DNA of 64,000 nucleotides from Corallococcus caeni (lineage in GTDB: Bacteria; Myxococcota; Myxococcia; Myxococcales; Myxococcaceae): assembly GCF_036245865.1 (NCBI RefSeq), contig NZ_BTTW01000002.1, positions 62,001 through 126,000 on the forward strand. Direction: 5' to 3'. The translations under genes and the position numbers were made by a program. Numbering within the stretch: the first letter of the stretch is position 1; the number at the start of each line of letters is the position of its first letter. Below the pieces are notes generated by a model. That model did no database searches and was not told the DNA's origin. It saw nothing but the letters and a program-made list of their open reading frames with translations. Of the stretch, positions 56,170 to 63,807 are shown one piece after another.

Positions 56170-56973
56170 CTACCGCGCCGTCTCCACCCGGCCCTGCGGC
56201 GCGGACGGCTTCTGTGAGGAGGAGCTCGGCGCCTGCTTGCGCAAGAGGCCCCACAGTCCGTACACCACCAGCAGCAGGCTGCCGTACTGCGCCGGCGTCA
56301 GGCCGAAGTAGCGCGCGTCCACGTACGACAGGTCCGTGGCCCGCAGGAAGTCCAGGCTGAAGCGGGACGCGGCGTACAGGAGCGCCAGCAACGGCAAGAG
56401 CCGCCCCTTCATCTTCGGCAGGTCGCGCACCGCGTACAGCAGGGCCGTGAGCGCGAACAGCACGATGGCGTCGTAGAAGCCCAGGTCGTGCCGGTTGCCG
56501 TTGGGGAACTGCACCGCCAGGAAGAAGTCCGTCAGCTTGCCCGGGTGGTCGTGCACCGCGAAGCACCCCAGCCGCGCCACCGCCCAGCCCGGTGCCACGC
56601 CCAGCGCGAAGCTGTCCGCGTAGTCGTTGAAGCGCAGCTTCTTCACCCGGAAGAACACCACCGCCGCCACGATGCCGCCCAGAAGGCCGCCAAAGGACGA
56701 CAGGCCGTCCCAGAACCGGAGGATCTGGAACGGGCTCTTGGACAGCTCCTCCGGGTGGTAGAAGAACAGGTGCACCCAGTGGCCGAAGAGCATGCCGGCC
56801 GCCACCCCCCACATCGCGAAGTCCGCCAGCGGGTTGGGATCCAACCCCTCGCGCTCCGCCTGCTTCGTCAGCAGCCGGGCAGCCAGGAGGATGCCCGCCG
56901 CCACGAAGACGTTGAAGGGGTTCAGCTCCAGGGGCCCCAGCTTGAACGAGGGGGCATGCCAATAGGGAATCAA
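56170..56973 (-). CDS. lgt: Lgt-family prolipoprotein diacylglyceryl transferase, variant signature
   Basis: A 267-residue membrane protein of the Lgt family, which attaches diacylglycerol to lipoprotein Cys. Family landmarks: FGHWVHLFFYHPEEL, FWDGLSSFGGLLGGIVAAV, VARLGCFAVHDHPG and SRFSLDFLRATD. The usual GRxGNFxNxE box is replaced by ARLGCFAVHDHP, keeping the Arg but losing the Asn/Glu, so it may be a paralogue with altered substrate. A TTG start at 56973 has a GGAG site and begins the first helix; the open frame extends further but lacks conserved sequence. Confidence 0.75.
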   Translation of the reverse strand: MIPYWHAPSFKLGPLELNPFNVFVAAGILLAARLLTKQAEREGLDPNPLADFAMWGVAAGMLFGHWVHLFFYHPEELSKSPFQILRFWDGLSSFGGLLGGIVAAVVFFRVKKLRFNDYADSFALGVAPGWAVARLGCFAVHDHPGKLTDFFLAVQFPNGNRHDLGFYDAIVLFALTALLYAVRDLPKMKGRLLPLLALLYAASRFSLDFLRATDLSYVDARYFGLTPAQYGSLLLVVYGLWGLLRKQAPSSSSQKPSAPQGRVETAR

Positions 56974-57507
56974 GGGGGCTCCAGAAAGGCCAGGGACCCG
57001 CCCGGGCACTGGCCCGGAGGATGGAACGCGAACAATCGGCGCATCCCGGGCTTCCCTCCACCTCTTTTTCACCCCCACGCCCGCCGGATGCGCAAGCCCC
57101 ACCCGGACGCCCTCCTGGGCCCCCGCCCCTCCTGCCTGCCCCTTCCCCACATCCGCTGGCGGACAGAGCCCGTGTGCGCCCCTCGCCATTGCCCTCGTCC
57201 CCCGGAGGGAATCCGTTGTGTTTCCAGAGGTTCGGGGAAGCCGAGCGAGGACCGAGACACCAGACAATGGGTGTCTATTACGGAAATCCCGTGATTTTTT
57301 GTCAGGGGGGCGCGGTCAAATCCCCCGGTTGGCCCCCAGCGCATGGGGAGAGGGGAGGGCAGGTGATGCAACGGCTCCGGGCGACGCCCGCGAGCCCGAC
57401 CCACCGGATCCGAAGGGGCTTGTCAGGGTCCCCAGGTGGACGTGGTCGTACCGCAGGTGCTCTCCCTTCGGGGCCCGGCGCGGATAGGCGGTTCAAGGAG
57501 CACAGCC
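56974..57507. other. 534-base divergent intergenic region
   Basis: The region lies between the divergent Lgt-family and subtilase genes. It contains the dyad AGACACC (57255-57261) / GGTGTCT (57270-57276) with an 8-base spacer and, just after it, an AT-rich GATTTTTT stretch at 57293-57300. No gene recognised. Confidence 0.45.
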
Positions 57508-58920
57508 ATGAAGTCTTTCCTGTTGGTACCCAAGGAGTCCATCGAGACGCAGGCCCGGCCCGGAGTGCGTGGCACGGCGCAGGGCGAGCGCGTCCTCAGC
57601 CGCAGCACCGCGCTGCGCTTCAGCGCCGGACAGAAGGCACCGGATGCCCTCACCGCCCTCGGCCTGCGGTCCGCGACGCTGCCCGGCGTGAAGCCCGCCG
57701 TCAGCGACCAGGAGCCCCGCGGCCGCAAGCGTGCCCGCGGCAAGAAGGCCAGCGACGTCGACGCCACGCCCATGCCCGGCGCTCCCGTGACGGAACAGTC
57801 CGGCACGGAGGAGGTCGGCAGCTACCGGTTCATGCCCCTCATCGGCGCCACCATGGCGCACTTCTACTCCCAGGACGCGGAGAAGGCGGCCCGGGGGGAG
57901 CTGGCGGCGGAGTTCGAGTTCATCCCGGACGTGGTGCCCCTGTCCTTCCCCGGCCCGGTGTCCGCCGGCCAGACGGGGCCGCGCAACCGTGGCATGAGCT
58001 CGCTCGCCACTCGCGAGTGGCCTGACGAGTCCGGTGTCCCCCTGGCGCACGCCCAGGGCATCCGGGGCGCGGGCGTGATGCTGGGCATCCTGGACACCGG
58101 CGTGGACGCGGACCACCCGGAGCACGCGAGCAAGACCATCCAGTTCCGCTACGTCTCGCTCTTCCCCAACTCGCCGCACAACCCGGCGCGCGACGTGCGC
58201 GGCTTCGACCCGGACGGCCACGGCACCCACGTGTGCGGCATCGCCGCGGGCGTGCACCACGGCGTCGCGCCGGAGGTGGACCTGTACGCCGCGTCCGTCA
58301 TCGAATCGGAGACCATCCGCACCAGCCTGGGCCGCGTGGCCGCCGGCATGGAGTGGCTGCTCCACCAGTTCAGCCGCCCGGAGAACGCGTCACGTCCCGC
58401 CGTCGTCAACCTGTCGCTGGGCTTCCCGCTGCAGCCGCCCCCGGGCATCTCCGAGGCGGACTACCTGCTCAACCAGCGCGCCCTGCAGGCCATGCTGCGT
58501 CGGCTTCTGGACAGCAACATCCTGCCCATTGTCGCGGCGGGTAACAGTGGACCCGACACGGTTGGTTACCCAGCGGCCTTTCCCGAGGCGTTGGCTGTGG
58601 GGGCAGTCGACTTCGAGCGCAACGTGGCCACTTTCTCGGCCAGCGGCGCCGTGGGGCGGCGTGTCGTGCCTGATGTCATGGGCTACGGGGTGAACGTGTA
58701 TTCGTCTACTGAACGCCGCTGCAACAATCAGGCGTTCTATGAACGAATGAGTGGCACGAGCATGGCGGCGCCTTATGTCGCGGGTATCGCTGCACTGTAT
58801 CGTTGCCGTGCCCCTGACTTGACGGCATTGGAAGTGAGAGATTTGATTCTGGCCAATGCCATCAAGCTTCCTCGCTCGGCGAACCACCGGACGGGGAAGG
58901 GCCTGGCTGTTTTCAGGTGA
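57508..58920 (+). CDS. S8-family serine protease (subtilase) without signal peptide
   Basis: A 470-residue subtilisin-type protease. Triad: D196 in LGILDTGVDADHPE, H238 in GHGTHVCGIAAG, S418 in MSGTSMAAPYVAG; the oxyanion Asn is in VAAGNSGPDT. About 175 residues precede the catalytic domain, starting MKSFLLVPKES and including a basic stretch (RGRKRARGKK). There is no signal peptide, so it may stay in the cytoplasm or use another route. Bases from about 58540 onward show more A/T third positions than the rest, as if the C-terminal third has a different history. A companion gene follows after 57 bases. Confidence 0.9.
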   Translation: MKSFLLVPKESIETQARPGVRGTAQGERVLSRSTALRFSAGQKAPDALTALGLRSATLPGVKPAVSDQEPRGRKRARGKKASDVDATPMPGAPVTEQSGTEEVGSYRFMPLIGATMAHFYSQDAEKAARGELAAEFEFIPDVVPLSFPGPVSAGQTGPRNRGMSSLATREWPDESGVPLAHAQGIRGAGVMLGILDTGVDADHPEHASKTIQFRYVSLFPNSPHNPARDVRGFDPDGHGTHVCGIAAGVHHGVAPEVDLYAASVIESETIRTSLGRVAAGMEWLLHQFSRPENASRPAVVNLSLGFPLQPPPGISEADYLLNQRALQAMLRRLLDSNILPIVAAGNSGPDTVGYPAAFPEALAVGAVDFERNVATFSASGAVGRRVVPDVMGYGVNVYSSTERRCNNQAFYERMSGTSMAAPYVAGIAALYRCRAPDLTALEVRDLILANAIKLPRSANHRTGKGLAVFR

Positions 58921-58937
58921 CGCGGTAGTTGCCGGGG

Positions 58938-58958
58938 CCGGTGCCACGTGAGCACCGG
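58938..58958 (+). terminator. hairpin between the subtilase and its companion gene
   Basis: CCGGTGC and GCACCGG form a perfect 7-bp stem around CACGTGA. It lies 17 bases after the protease stop codon and 19 before the next start codon. It may partly terminate transcription or set relative expression of the two genes. Confidence 0.5.
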
Positions 58959-58977
58959 ACCTGGGGAGGATGTGGCC

Positions 58978-59439
58978 ATGCGCAGGAAGAATGGCGTGCC
59001 GGGCGAACCCCAAGACATATCGGCCCGGATGTCCTCCGTCGCCGCCGTGCGTCCGCTGCCTGGCAGCGGAGGCACGGTGCGCGCGTTGCCGGGCGCCGGT
59101 GGCCTGGAGCGTGACGCGCAGCCGAGCGGCGACATCGACGTCACGGTGATGCCCCGGGAGCCGGCCGCGCCGAAGCGTGCCGCCGCGTCCCCGCGGGCCC
59201 CCATGCGCTCGCGCGCGGAGCTCTACAAGGAGGGCCAGGCGGAGAACGCCCGCTTTCGCGAGAGCTTCATGCGCTGGCTGGAGGCACACCAGTTGGTGGG
59301 CGCCGTGCGCGCCATGAGCGAGCCGGGCGGTTCCCTGCCCATGCTGCACGTGAGGTGCGCCCCGCGCGTGCTGGACCAGCTGCGCCGTGCGCCGGAGTTC
59401 GAGGCGGGCACGATGATGCCGCTCGAGCAGCTGTACTAG
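58978..59439 (+). CDS. hypothetical companion of the subtilase, possible inhibitor/propeptide-like domain
   Basis: A 153-residue protein. The first half is disordered and rich in Pro/Ala/Arg (VRPLPGSGGTVRALPGAGG). The second half is compact: AELYKEGQAENARFRESFMRW, then LPMLHVRCAPRVLDQLRRAPEF. The last pattern (a strand, then a helix ending L-R-R-A-P-E-F) resembles subtilase propeptides or I9 inhibitors, which fold as ferredoxin-like domains. ATG 58978 has a GGGAGGA site. Location directly after an S8 protease supports an inhibitor or substrate role, which is inferred. Confidence 0.6.
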   Translation: MRRKNGVPGEPQDISARMSSVAAVRPLPGSGGTVRALPGAGGLERDAQPSGDIDVTVMPREPAAPKRAAASPRAPMRSRAELYKEGQAENARFRESFMRWLEAHQLVGAVRAMSEPGGSLPMLHVRCAPRVLDQLRRAPEFEAGTMMPLEQLY

Positions 59440-59705
59440 TCCCGCTCCAACGCCTCCTGTCCCAGGCCCCGCTTCCCTTGTAACGGAAGGCGGCCCTCCG
59501 GCGGTCTATCCCGCCTTCGCGAAAGTCGGGCACCCACGCTGGGGGCGCCCACGCTGTCGCACCGGGAAGAAGCTTGCTCGCCGCGTTCACCCCTGTGGAA
59601 CCGACGGCGGGGCTGCTTCTTCCTGATTAACCTAGAAACTCAGGATTGTAGCGGCCGGACGCCACTGAACGGCGGGACCAGTGTGCTGTCTGGGATTGGA
59701 CGGTG

Positions 59706-60308
59706 TCAGTCAATCCGGCAGGCGTCCTCGAAGGACAGACGCGGGTTGCGCGGGAAGAGCTTCGCCGGGTCGCCGTAGCCCAGGTTGAGGAGGATGTTCG
59801 ACTTCCAGCCGGTGCCCTGGAGGAAGGCCGCGTCCACCTTCGCCTTGTCGAAGCCGCCCATGGGGCCGCAGTCGAGCCCCAGCGCGCGCGCCGCGAGGAT
59901 GACGTAGCCCGCCTGCAGGGAGCCGTTGAGGAAGGCCGCCTGCTCGCGCGCCTCCGGCGTCTGCCCGGCGAAGACGCTCTTCATGTCGCGCGACGGGAAC
60001 AGCCTGGGCATCTGCTCGTGGAACGCGGTGTCGTACGCGACGATGGCCGTCACCGGCGCCTGCATCGTCTTGTCCACGTTGCCCGGGGACAGCGTGGGCT
60101 TGAGCCGCTCCTTGGCCTCGCGGCTCTTCACGAACACCAGGCGCACCGGCTGGCTGTTGACCGCGGTGGGCGCCATGCGCGCCAGCTCATAGATGCGGCG
60201 CAGCGTCTCCTCCGTCACCGGCCGGTCCTGCCAGCCGTTGTGCGTGCGCGCTTCCGTGAAGAGCCGCGCCAGCACCTCCGCGTCCAAGGCCGTGTTCGTC
60301 GTCGCCAT
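59706..60308 (-). CDS. nitroreductase-family oxidoreductase (RutE-like)
   Basis: A 200-residue FMN-dependent reductase of the malonic-semialdehyde-reductase (RutE)/NfsB group. Landmarks: [37 protein letters not shown] (FMN phosphate and ring contacts; read in parts) and [17 protein letters not shown]. It ends [13 protein letters not shown]. Length is family typical. The gene is divergent from an HxlR regulator gene, a common arrangement in which HxlR controls the reductase. Confidence 0.9.
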   Translation of the reverse strand: MATTNTALDAEVLARLFTEARTHNGWQDRPVTEETLRRIYELARMAPTAVNSQPVRLVFVKSREAKERLKPTLSPGNVDKTMQAPVTAIVAYDTAFHEQMPRLFPSRDMKSVFAGQTPEAREQAAFLNGSLQAGYVILAARALGLDCGPMGGFDKAKVDAAFLQGTGWKSNILLNLGYGDPAKLFPRNPRLSFEDACRID

Positions 60309-60350
60309 GCGTGTCGTCCTCCGTTGCGAACACCCCATGGCTATCCGCGT

Positions 60351-60387
60351 CACTTTTATTTCGCAAGCAACTTCCAAAAAGTAAGTG
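60351..60387. promoter_or_regulatory. AT-rich dyad between nitroreductase and HxlR genes, candidate HxlR operator
   Basis: ACTTTT (60352-60357) and AAAAGT (60377-60382) are inverted, and CACTT/AAGTG flank them (60351-60355, 60383-60387). This lies in the 129-base divergent promoter region. HxlR proteins usually bind such AT-rich inverted repeats near their own promoters. Confidence 0.45.
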
Positions 60388-60437
60388 CGTGCCGGGCGGA
60401 GGGGGCGGGCGCTATACTTCCGGGCGGAGGCGACACG

Positions 60438-60833
60438 ATGCATGACGACCTGAGTCCGCTGTGCTCGCGGTTCCTGGCGGCGGCCGACCTGCTGGGCCGA
60501 CGCTGGACGGGCGTCATCCTGCGCATCCTGATGGACGGGCCGTGCCGCTTCGGGGAGCTGACGGAGCGCATCGGCACCATCAGCGAGCGCGTCCTGTCGG
60601 AGCGGCTCAAGGACCTGGAGGCCGAAGGCATCCTCGAGCGCCACGTCGACCCGGGCCCGCCCATCCGCTCCGAGTACCGCCTGACGGAGAAGGGGCAGGC
60701 GTTCTGGAAGGTCATCGACGAATTGGGCAAGTGGGCGGAGCGCTGGGTGGACGTGAAGGCTCCGGCGCAGGCGCGCAAGGGCGTGGGCGCGAAGTCCACG
60801 CGGGCCGCGCCCCGGAAGCGCAAGAGCGCCTGA
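60438..60833 (+). CDS. HxlR-family winged-helix regulator
   Basis: A 131-residue HxlR regulator: [24 protein letters not shown] (wing/HTH start), [22 protein letters not shown], and [23 protein letters not shown]. The tail is basic ([19 protein letters not shown]). HxlR proteins sense redox or electrophiles through Cys residues; here one Cys lies early (CSRF) and one in the HTH (GPCRFG). Divergent from the nitroreductase gene, its probable target. Confidence 0.92.
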   Translation: MHDDLSPLCSRFLAAADLLGRRWTGVILRILMDGPCRFGELTERIGTISERVLSERLKDLEAEGILERHVDPGPPIRSEYRLTEKGQAFWKVIDELGKWAERWVDVKAPAQARKGVGAKSTRAAPRKRKSA

Positions 60834-60862
60834 CGTCCGGAGCGCGGTTGCAGCCTGGCGGC

Positions 60863-61609
60863 CTAGAAGTTGTGGCCGCCGTCCACGTCGATGGTGCGGC
60901 CGTTGAAGTAGTCGCACTCCACGATGAACTTCACGGCCACCCAGATGTCCTCCGGCTCGCCGATGCGGCCCACCGGGATGGCGGCCACCAGCGCGTCGCG
61001 GGCCTTCTGGTTCATCCCCTGCGTCATGGGCGTCTCAATCATGCCCGGCGCGATGGCGCCCACGCGGATGCCGAACGGCGCGAACTCGCGCGACCAGGTG
61101 ACGGTGTTGGCGGCGAGTGCGGCCTTGGCGGACACGTAGTTGGACTGGCCGCGGTTGCCGTGCCGCGCGATGGACGACATGTTCACGATGACGCCGGGGC
61201 GCTGGTCCGTCTCCACCATCTTGGAGACGACCTCGCGCACCATCAGCGTGGCGCCGGTGAGGTTCACGCCGATGACGGCGTTCCAGTCCGCCGTGGACAG
61301 CTTCTTCACCTGGCCGGTGGTGCGGTCCTTCTTCACGAGCAGCGCGTCGCGCAGGATGCCCGCGTTGTTGATGAGGCCGTTGAGGCCGCCCATGGCGCCG
61401 TGCGCCCACTGCACGAAGTCCGTGACGTCCTGCTCGTTGGACACGTCCAGCTTGCGGCGGTGGATGCCCGCGGGCAGCGCCGCGAGCTTCTCCTCGTTGA
61501 CGTCGCCAACGGCCACCTGGCCGCCCGCCTCGTGGATGCGCTGGGCGAAGTGCGCGCCCATGCCCTGCGCGCCACCCGTCACGATGATCTTCAGGTCCTT
61601 CAGCTGCAT
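60863..61609 (-). CDS. short-chain dehydrogenase/reductase (FabG-like)
   Basis: A 248-residue SDR: NAD(P)-binding [16 protein letters not shown], catalytic Ser ([11 protein letters not shown]) and Tyr-Lys (NYVSAKAAL), and [16 protein letters not shown] 61609 has a GGAGAGG site and the frame is open slightly further. It could act on 3-ketoacyl or hydroxy substrates; specificity is unknown. It converges on the HxlR gene with 29 bases between. Confidence 0.92.
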   Translation of the reverse strand: MQLKDLKIIVTGGAQGMGAHFAQRIHEAGGQVAVGDVNEEKLAALPAGIHRRKLDVSNEQDVTDFVQWAHGAMGGLNGLINNAGILRDALLVKKDRTTGQVKKLSTADWNAVIGVNLTGATLMVREVVSKMVETDQRPGVIVNMSSIARHGNRGQSNYVSAKAALAANTVTWSREFAPFGIRVGAIAPGMIETPMTQGMNQKARDALVAAIPVGRIGEPEDIWVAVKFIVECDYFNGRTIDVDGGHNF

Positions 61610-61721
61610 GTGCCTCTCCTTGGGCGTGTCCGAAAAACGCGCGCAGGGTACGCACACCGCGCGGGCCCTGGCCAGCGCCGCGGAGGCTGAAACCTGAATC
61701 AAGCTTCAACTTCTCATGAGG

Positions 61722-61755
61722 CCCGGACCCCCGACGCGGTGCGTTGGGGGCCGGG
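61722..61755 (-). terminator. hairpin terminator after the aminotransferase gene
   Basis: The CCCGG-A-CCCCC segment pairs with GGGGG-CCGGG, and the inner ACGC pairs with GCGT. The hairpin lies just after the aminotransferase stop codon on the minus strand. Confidence 0.65.
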
Positions 61756-61763
61756 TGCTGGAA

Positions 61764-62993
61764 CTAGAGGGCGTCCGAGATGACGGAGCCCAGCCGCTTC
61801 ATGCCCTCGACGATGAGCTCGGGCGGGCGGTTGGAGTAGTTCAGCCGCATGAACTGCGGCTTCTGGTCGTTGGCGAAGAATGGCGCGCCGGGGACGAAGG
61901 CGACCTTCTGCTCCACGGCCAGGGGCAGGAGCTTCGCCGCGTCCAGCCCCCCGGGCAGCTCCACCCAGAGGAACATGCCGCCGTCCGGCCGGGTCCACTG
62001 GGTGCCCTGGGGCATGTGGGCCTTGAGCGCGTCCAGCATCGCGTTGGCGCGCTGGGCGTAGATGGGCATCAGCGCCTGGATGTGGCCCGCGTAGTCGAAC
62101 GTCTCCAGCAGCCGCGCCGTGGCGCGCTGGGCGAGCGTGGCGGTGTGCAGGTCCGTGGCCTGCTTCGCGATGGTCATCGGCTTGAGCAGCGCCTTGGGGC
62201 CCGTCACCCAGCCCAGGCGCAGGCCGGGGGCCAGCGTCTTGGAGAAGGTGGACAGGGACAGCACCACGCCCTGGTCGTCCAGCGACGCCAGCGACGGCAG
62301 GTGCACGCCCTTGAAGCGCAGCTCGCCATACGGGTCGTCCTCCAGGATGACGAAGCGGTGCTCCTGGGCCAGCCGCACCAGCGCCTTGCGGCGCTCCAGG
62401 GACAGGGTGGTGCCCTTGGGGTTCTGGAAGTTGGGGATGACGTAGAGCAGCTTCGGCTGGCGCTTCTTCAGCAGGGCCGCCAGGTCGTCCGTGTCCATGC
62501 CCGCGTCGTCGCTGCGCACGGTGGCGAACTCCACCTCGTAGCCGCCGAAGGTCTGCAGCGCCGCCAGGTAGCTGGGGTCCTCCACGACCACCAGGTCACC
62601 CGGGTCGAGGAGGATCTTCCCCGCCAGGTCCAGGCCCTGCTGCGAGCCGCTGGTGATGAGCACCTGGTCCGCGTGGACGTTCTGGCCCTTGCGGGCCAGG
62701 TGCCCGGCGATCCACTCGCGCAAGGGGGCGAAGCCCTCCGTGGTGCTGTACTGGAGCGCGGAGCGCCCGTCCGCGTCGCTGGCGAAGGTCTCCGCGAACG
62801 CCTTGGCGATGGCGTCCTTCGGGAAGAGCTCCGGGGCGGGCAGGCCGCCGGCGAAGGACAGGATGTCCGGGCGCTCGGCGATCTTGAGGATCTCCCGCAC
62901 CGCGGACGTCTTCATCCGGGACATGCGCTGGGACAGCCGGTAGGCCGGAGGAGGGGGCAGGGGTGCACTCATAGCGTCCGCGCTCATGTTCAT
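61764..62993 (-). CDS. PLP-dependent aminotransferase (fold type I)
   Basis: A 409-residue aminotransferase of the aspartate/2-aminoadipate type. Landmarks: ILSFAGGLPAPELFPKD (N-terminal), SGSQQGLDLAGKILLDPGD, EDPSYLAALQ, NPKGTTLSLERRKAL, the PLP-Lys in STFSKTLAPGLRLGW, and the C-terminal MRLNYSNRPPE with its substrate Arg. The start overlaps the stop of the Lrp gene (ATGA), so both are co-translated; an ATG two codons later has a better GGAG. Pairing with an Lrp regulator suggests control by amino acids. Confidence 0.92.
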   Translation of the reverse strand: MNMSADAMSAPLPPPPAYRLSQRMSRMKTSAVREILKIAERPDILSFAGGLPAPELFPKDAIAKAFAETFASDADGRSALQYSTTEGFAPLREWIAGHLARKGQNVHADQVLITSGSQQGLDLAGKILLDPGDLVVVEDPSYLAALQTFGGYEVEFATVRSDDAGMDTDDLAALLKKRQPKLLYVIPNFQNPKGTTLSLERRKALVRLAQEHRFVILEDDPYGELRFKGVHLPSLASLDDQGVVLSLSTFSKTLAPGLRLGWVTGPKALLKPMTIAKQATDLHTATLAQRATARLLETFDYAGHIQALMPIYAQRANAMLDALKAHMPQGTQWTRPDGGMFLWVELPGGLDAAKLLPLAVEQKVAFVPGAPFFANDQKPQFMRLNYSNRPPELIVEGMKRLGSVISDAL

Positions 62994-63460
62994 TCTCCGT
63001 TCAACAGCTCATCGGGGACACGCACGTGCGTGTCTTCCTTCAAGGTCGACAGGACGATGGTGGTGCTCGTGCGGGTCACACCTGGAATGGTGCGCAGCGT
63101 CTCCACGAGCAGCGAGTCCAGCGTCCGCGTATTCGCGGTCTTCACCTTCAAGACGTACGAGTCCTGCCCCGCGACCCGGTGGGCCTCCAGCACGTCCTCC
63201 AGCTCGGCCACCTTCCGCGCGAAGCCCTCGAAGTGCTTGGGGTGCTCGATGCTCACCCCGATGAAGGCGGTGATGTCCTTGCCCAGCTGCGTCGCGTCCA
63301 CGCGCGCCGTGTAGCCGGTGATGACGCCCTTCTCCTCCAGCTTGCGGATGCGCTCCGCCACCGCCGGCTGGGACAGCTTCACCCCACGTGACAGCTCCAG
63401 CTGCGTGGCCCGGCCATCGCGCTGAAGCATGTCCACGATGCGATAATCCAGGGCGTCCAT
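62990..63460 (-). CDS. Lrp/AsnC-family transcription regulator
   Basis: A 156-residue regulator. HTH: LDYRIVDMLQRDGRATQLELS, then KLSQPAVAERIRKLEEKGVITGYT. The C-terminal RAM effector-binding domain is typical (FIGVSIEHPKHFEGFARKVAEL, AGQDSYVLKVKTANTRTLD). It heads a two-gene unit with an overlapping aminotransferase gene, a standard Lrp design for amino-acid-responsive control. A symmetrical AT-rich dyad lies 13 bases before the start codon. Confidence 0.95.
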   Translation of the reverse strand: MDALDYRIVDMLQRDGRATQLELSRGVKLSQPAVAERIRKLEEKGVITGYTARVDATQLGKDITAFIGVSIEHPKHFEGFARKVAELEDVLEAHRVAGQDSYVLKVKTANTRTLDSLLVETLRTIPGVTRTSTTIVLSTLKEDTHVRVPDELLNGE

Positions 63461-63472
63461 GGGGCTTTAGAC

Positions 63473-63486
63473 CTTATTTTTATAAG
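63473..63486. promoter_or_regulatory. CTTAT-TTTT-ATAAG dyad, candidate Lrp operator
   Basis: A perfect 5-base inverted repeat around four T, framed by AGACC (63469-63473) and GGTCT (63488-63492), also inverted. AT-rich dyads of this size are typical for Lrp/AsnC proteins. It is 13 bases before the lrp-like start codon, so binding could shut its own gene off. Confidence 0.45.
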
Positions 63487-63541
63487 CGGTCTTGGCGGTC
63501 GACGGTGAAGTTATATGCATCCGACCCGGAGTGCAAGTCCG

Positions 63542-63553
63542 TTTGCATGCAAA
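63542..63553. promoter_or_regulatory. 12-bp palindrome TTTGCATGCAAA
   Basis: A perfect 12-base palindrome in the divergent region between the Lrp and TetR genes, a plausible operator for either. Confidence 0.35.
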
Positions 63554-63768
63554 GTGGTTGGTGCCGCCGGAGGGGCCTCCGCCCGACCTCCGGAGTCCCC
63601 CGGCAGGCAGGCGAAAGGTGGTGCTGGAGGGGTCGCCAGGGAGTGCTCCCGCGAGCGAAAGGGGGGCGTGGTGGACACTTCCGCGCTCACGGCCCGGCGC
63701 TGTCACGGCAGGTGTTTGACGCCGCGCGTCCGTGTCTGTCTTTGACGCAAGGAGCCATCCATCCGCTT

Positions 63769-63798
63769 TTGACAGGGCGGTCGGCCGGGTGCTACCCG
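63769..63798 (+). promoter_or_regulatory. candidate sigma-70-type promoter of the TetR gene
   Basis: A consensus TTGACA at 63769-63774 and TACCCG at 63793-63798, spacing 18 bases. The start codon at 63808 is only 10 bases after the -10 element, which would give a nearly leaderless mRNA. Confidence 0.4.
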
Positions 63799-63807
63799 TT
63801 CTGAAAG

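Larger units (their letters stand above)
63461..63807. other. 347-base divergent intergenic region
   Basis: The region separates the Lrp and TetR genes, which run in opposite directions. It holds two dyads and a candidate promoter, listed separately. No gene recognised; a leftward open stretch here has no protein-like character. Confidence 0.5.

Noticed and set aside
57255..57300. Dyad and T-run read as a terminator
   Set aside because: The AGACACC/GGTGTCT stem is weak and lies between divergent genes, where no transcript is expected to end; left as an intergenic feature.
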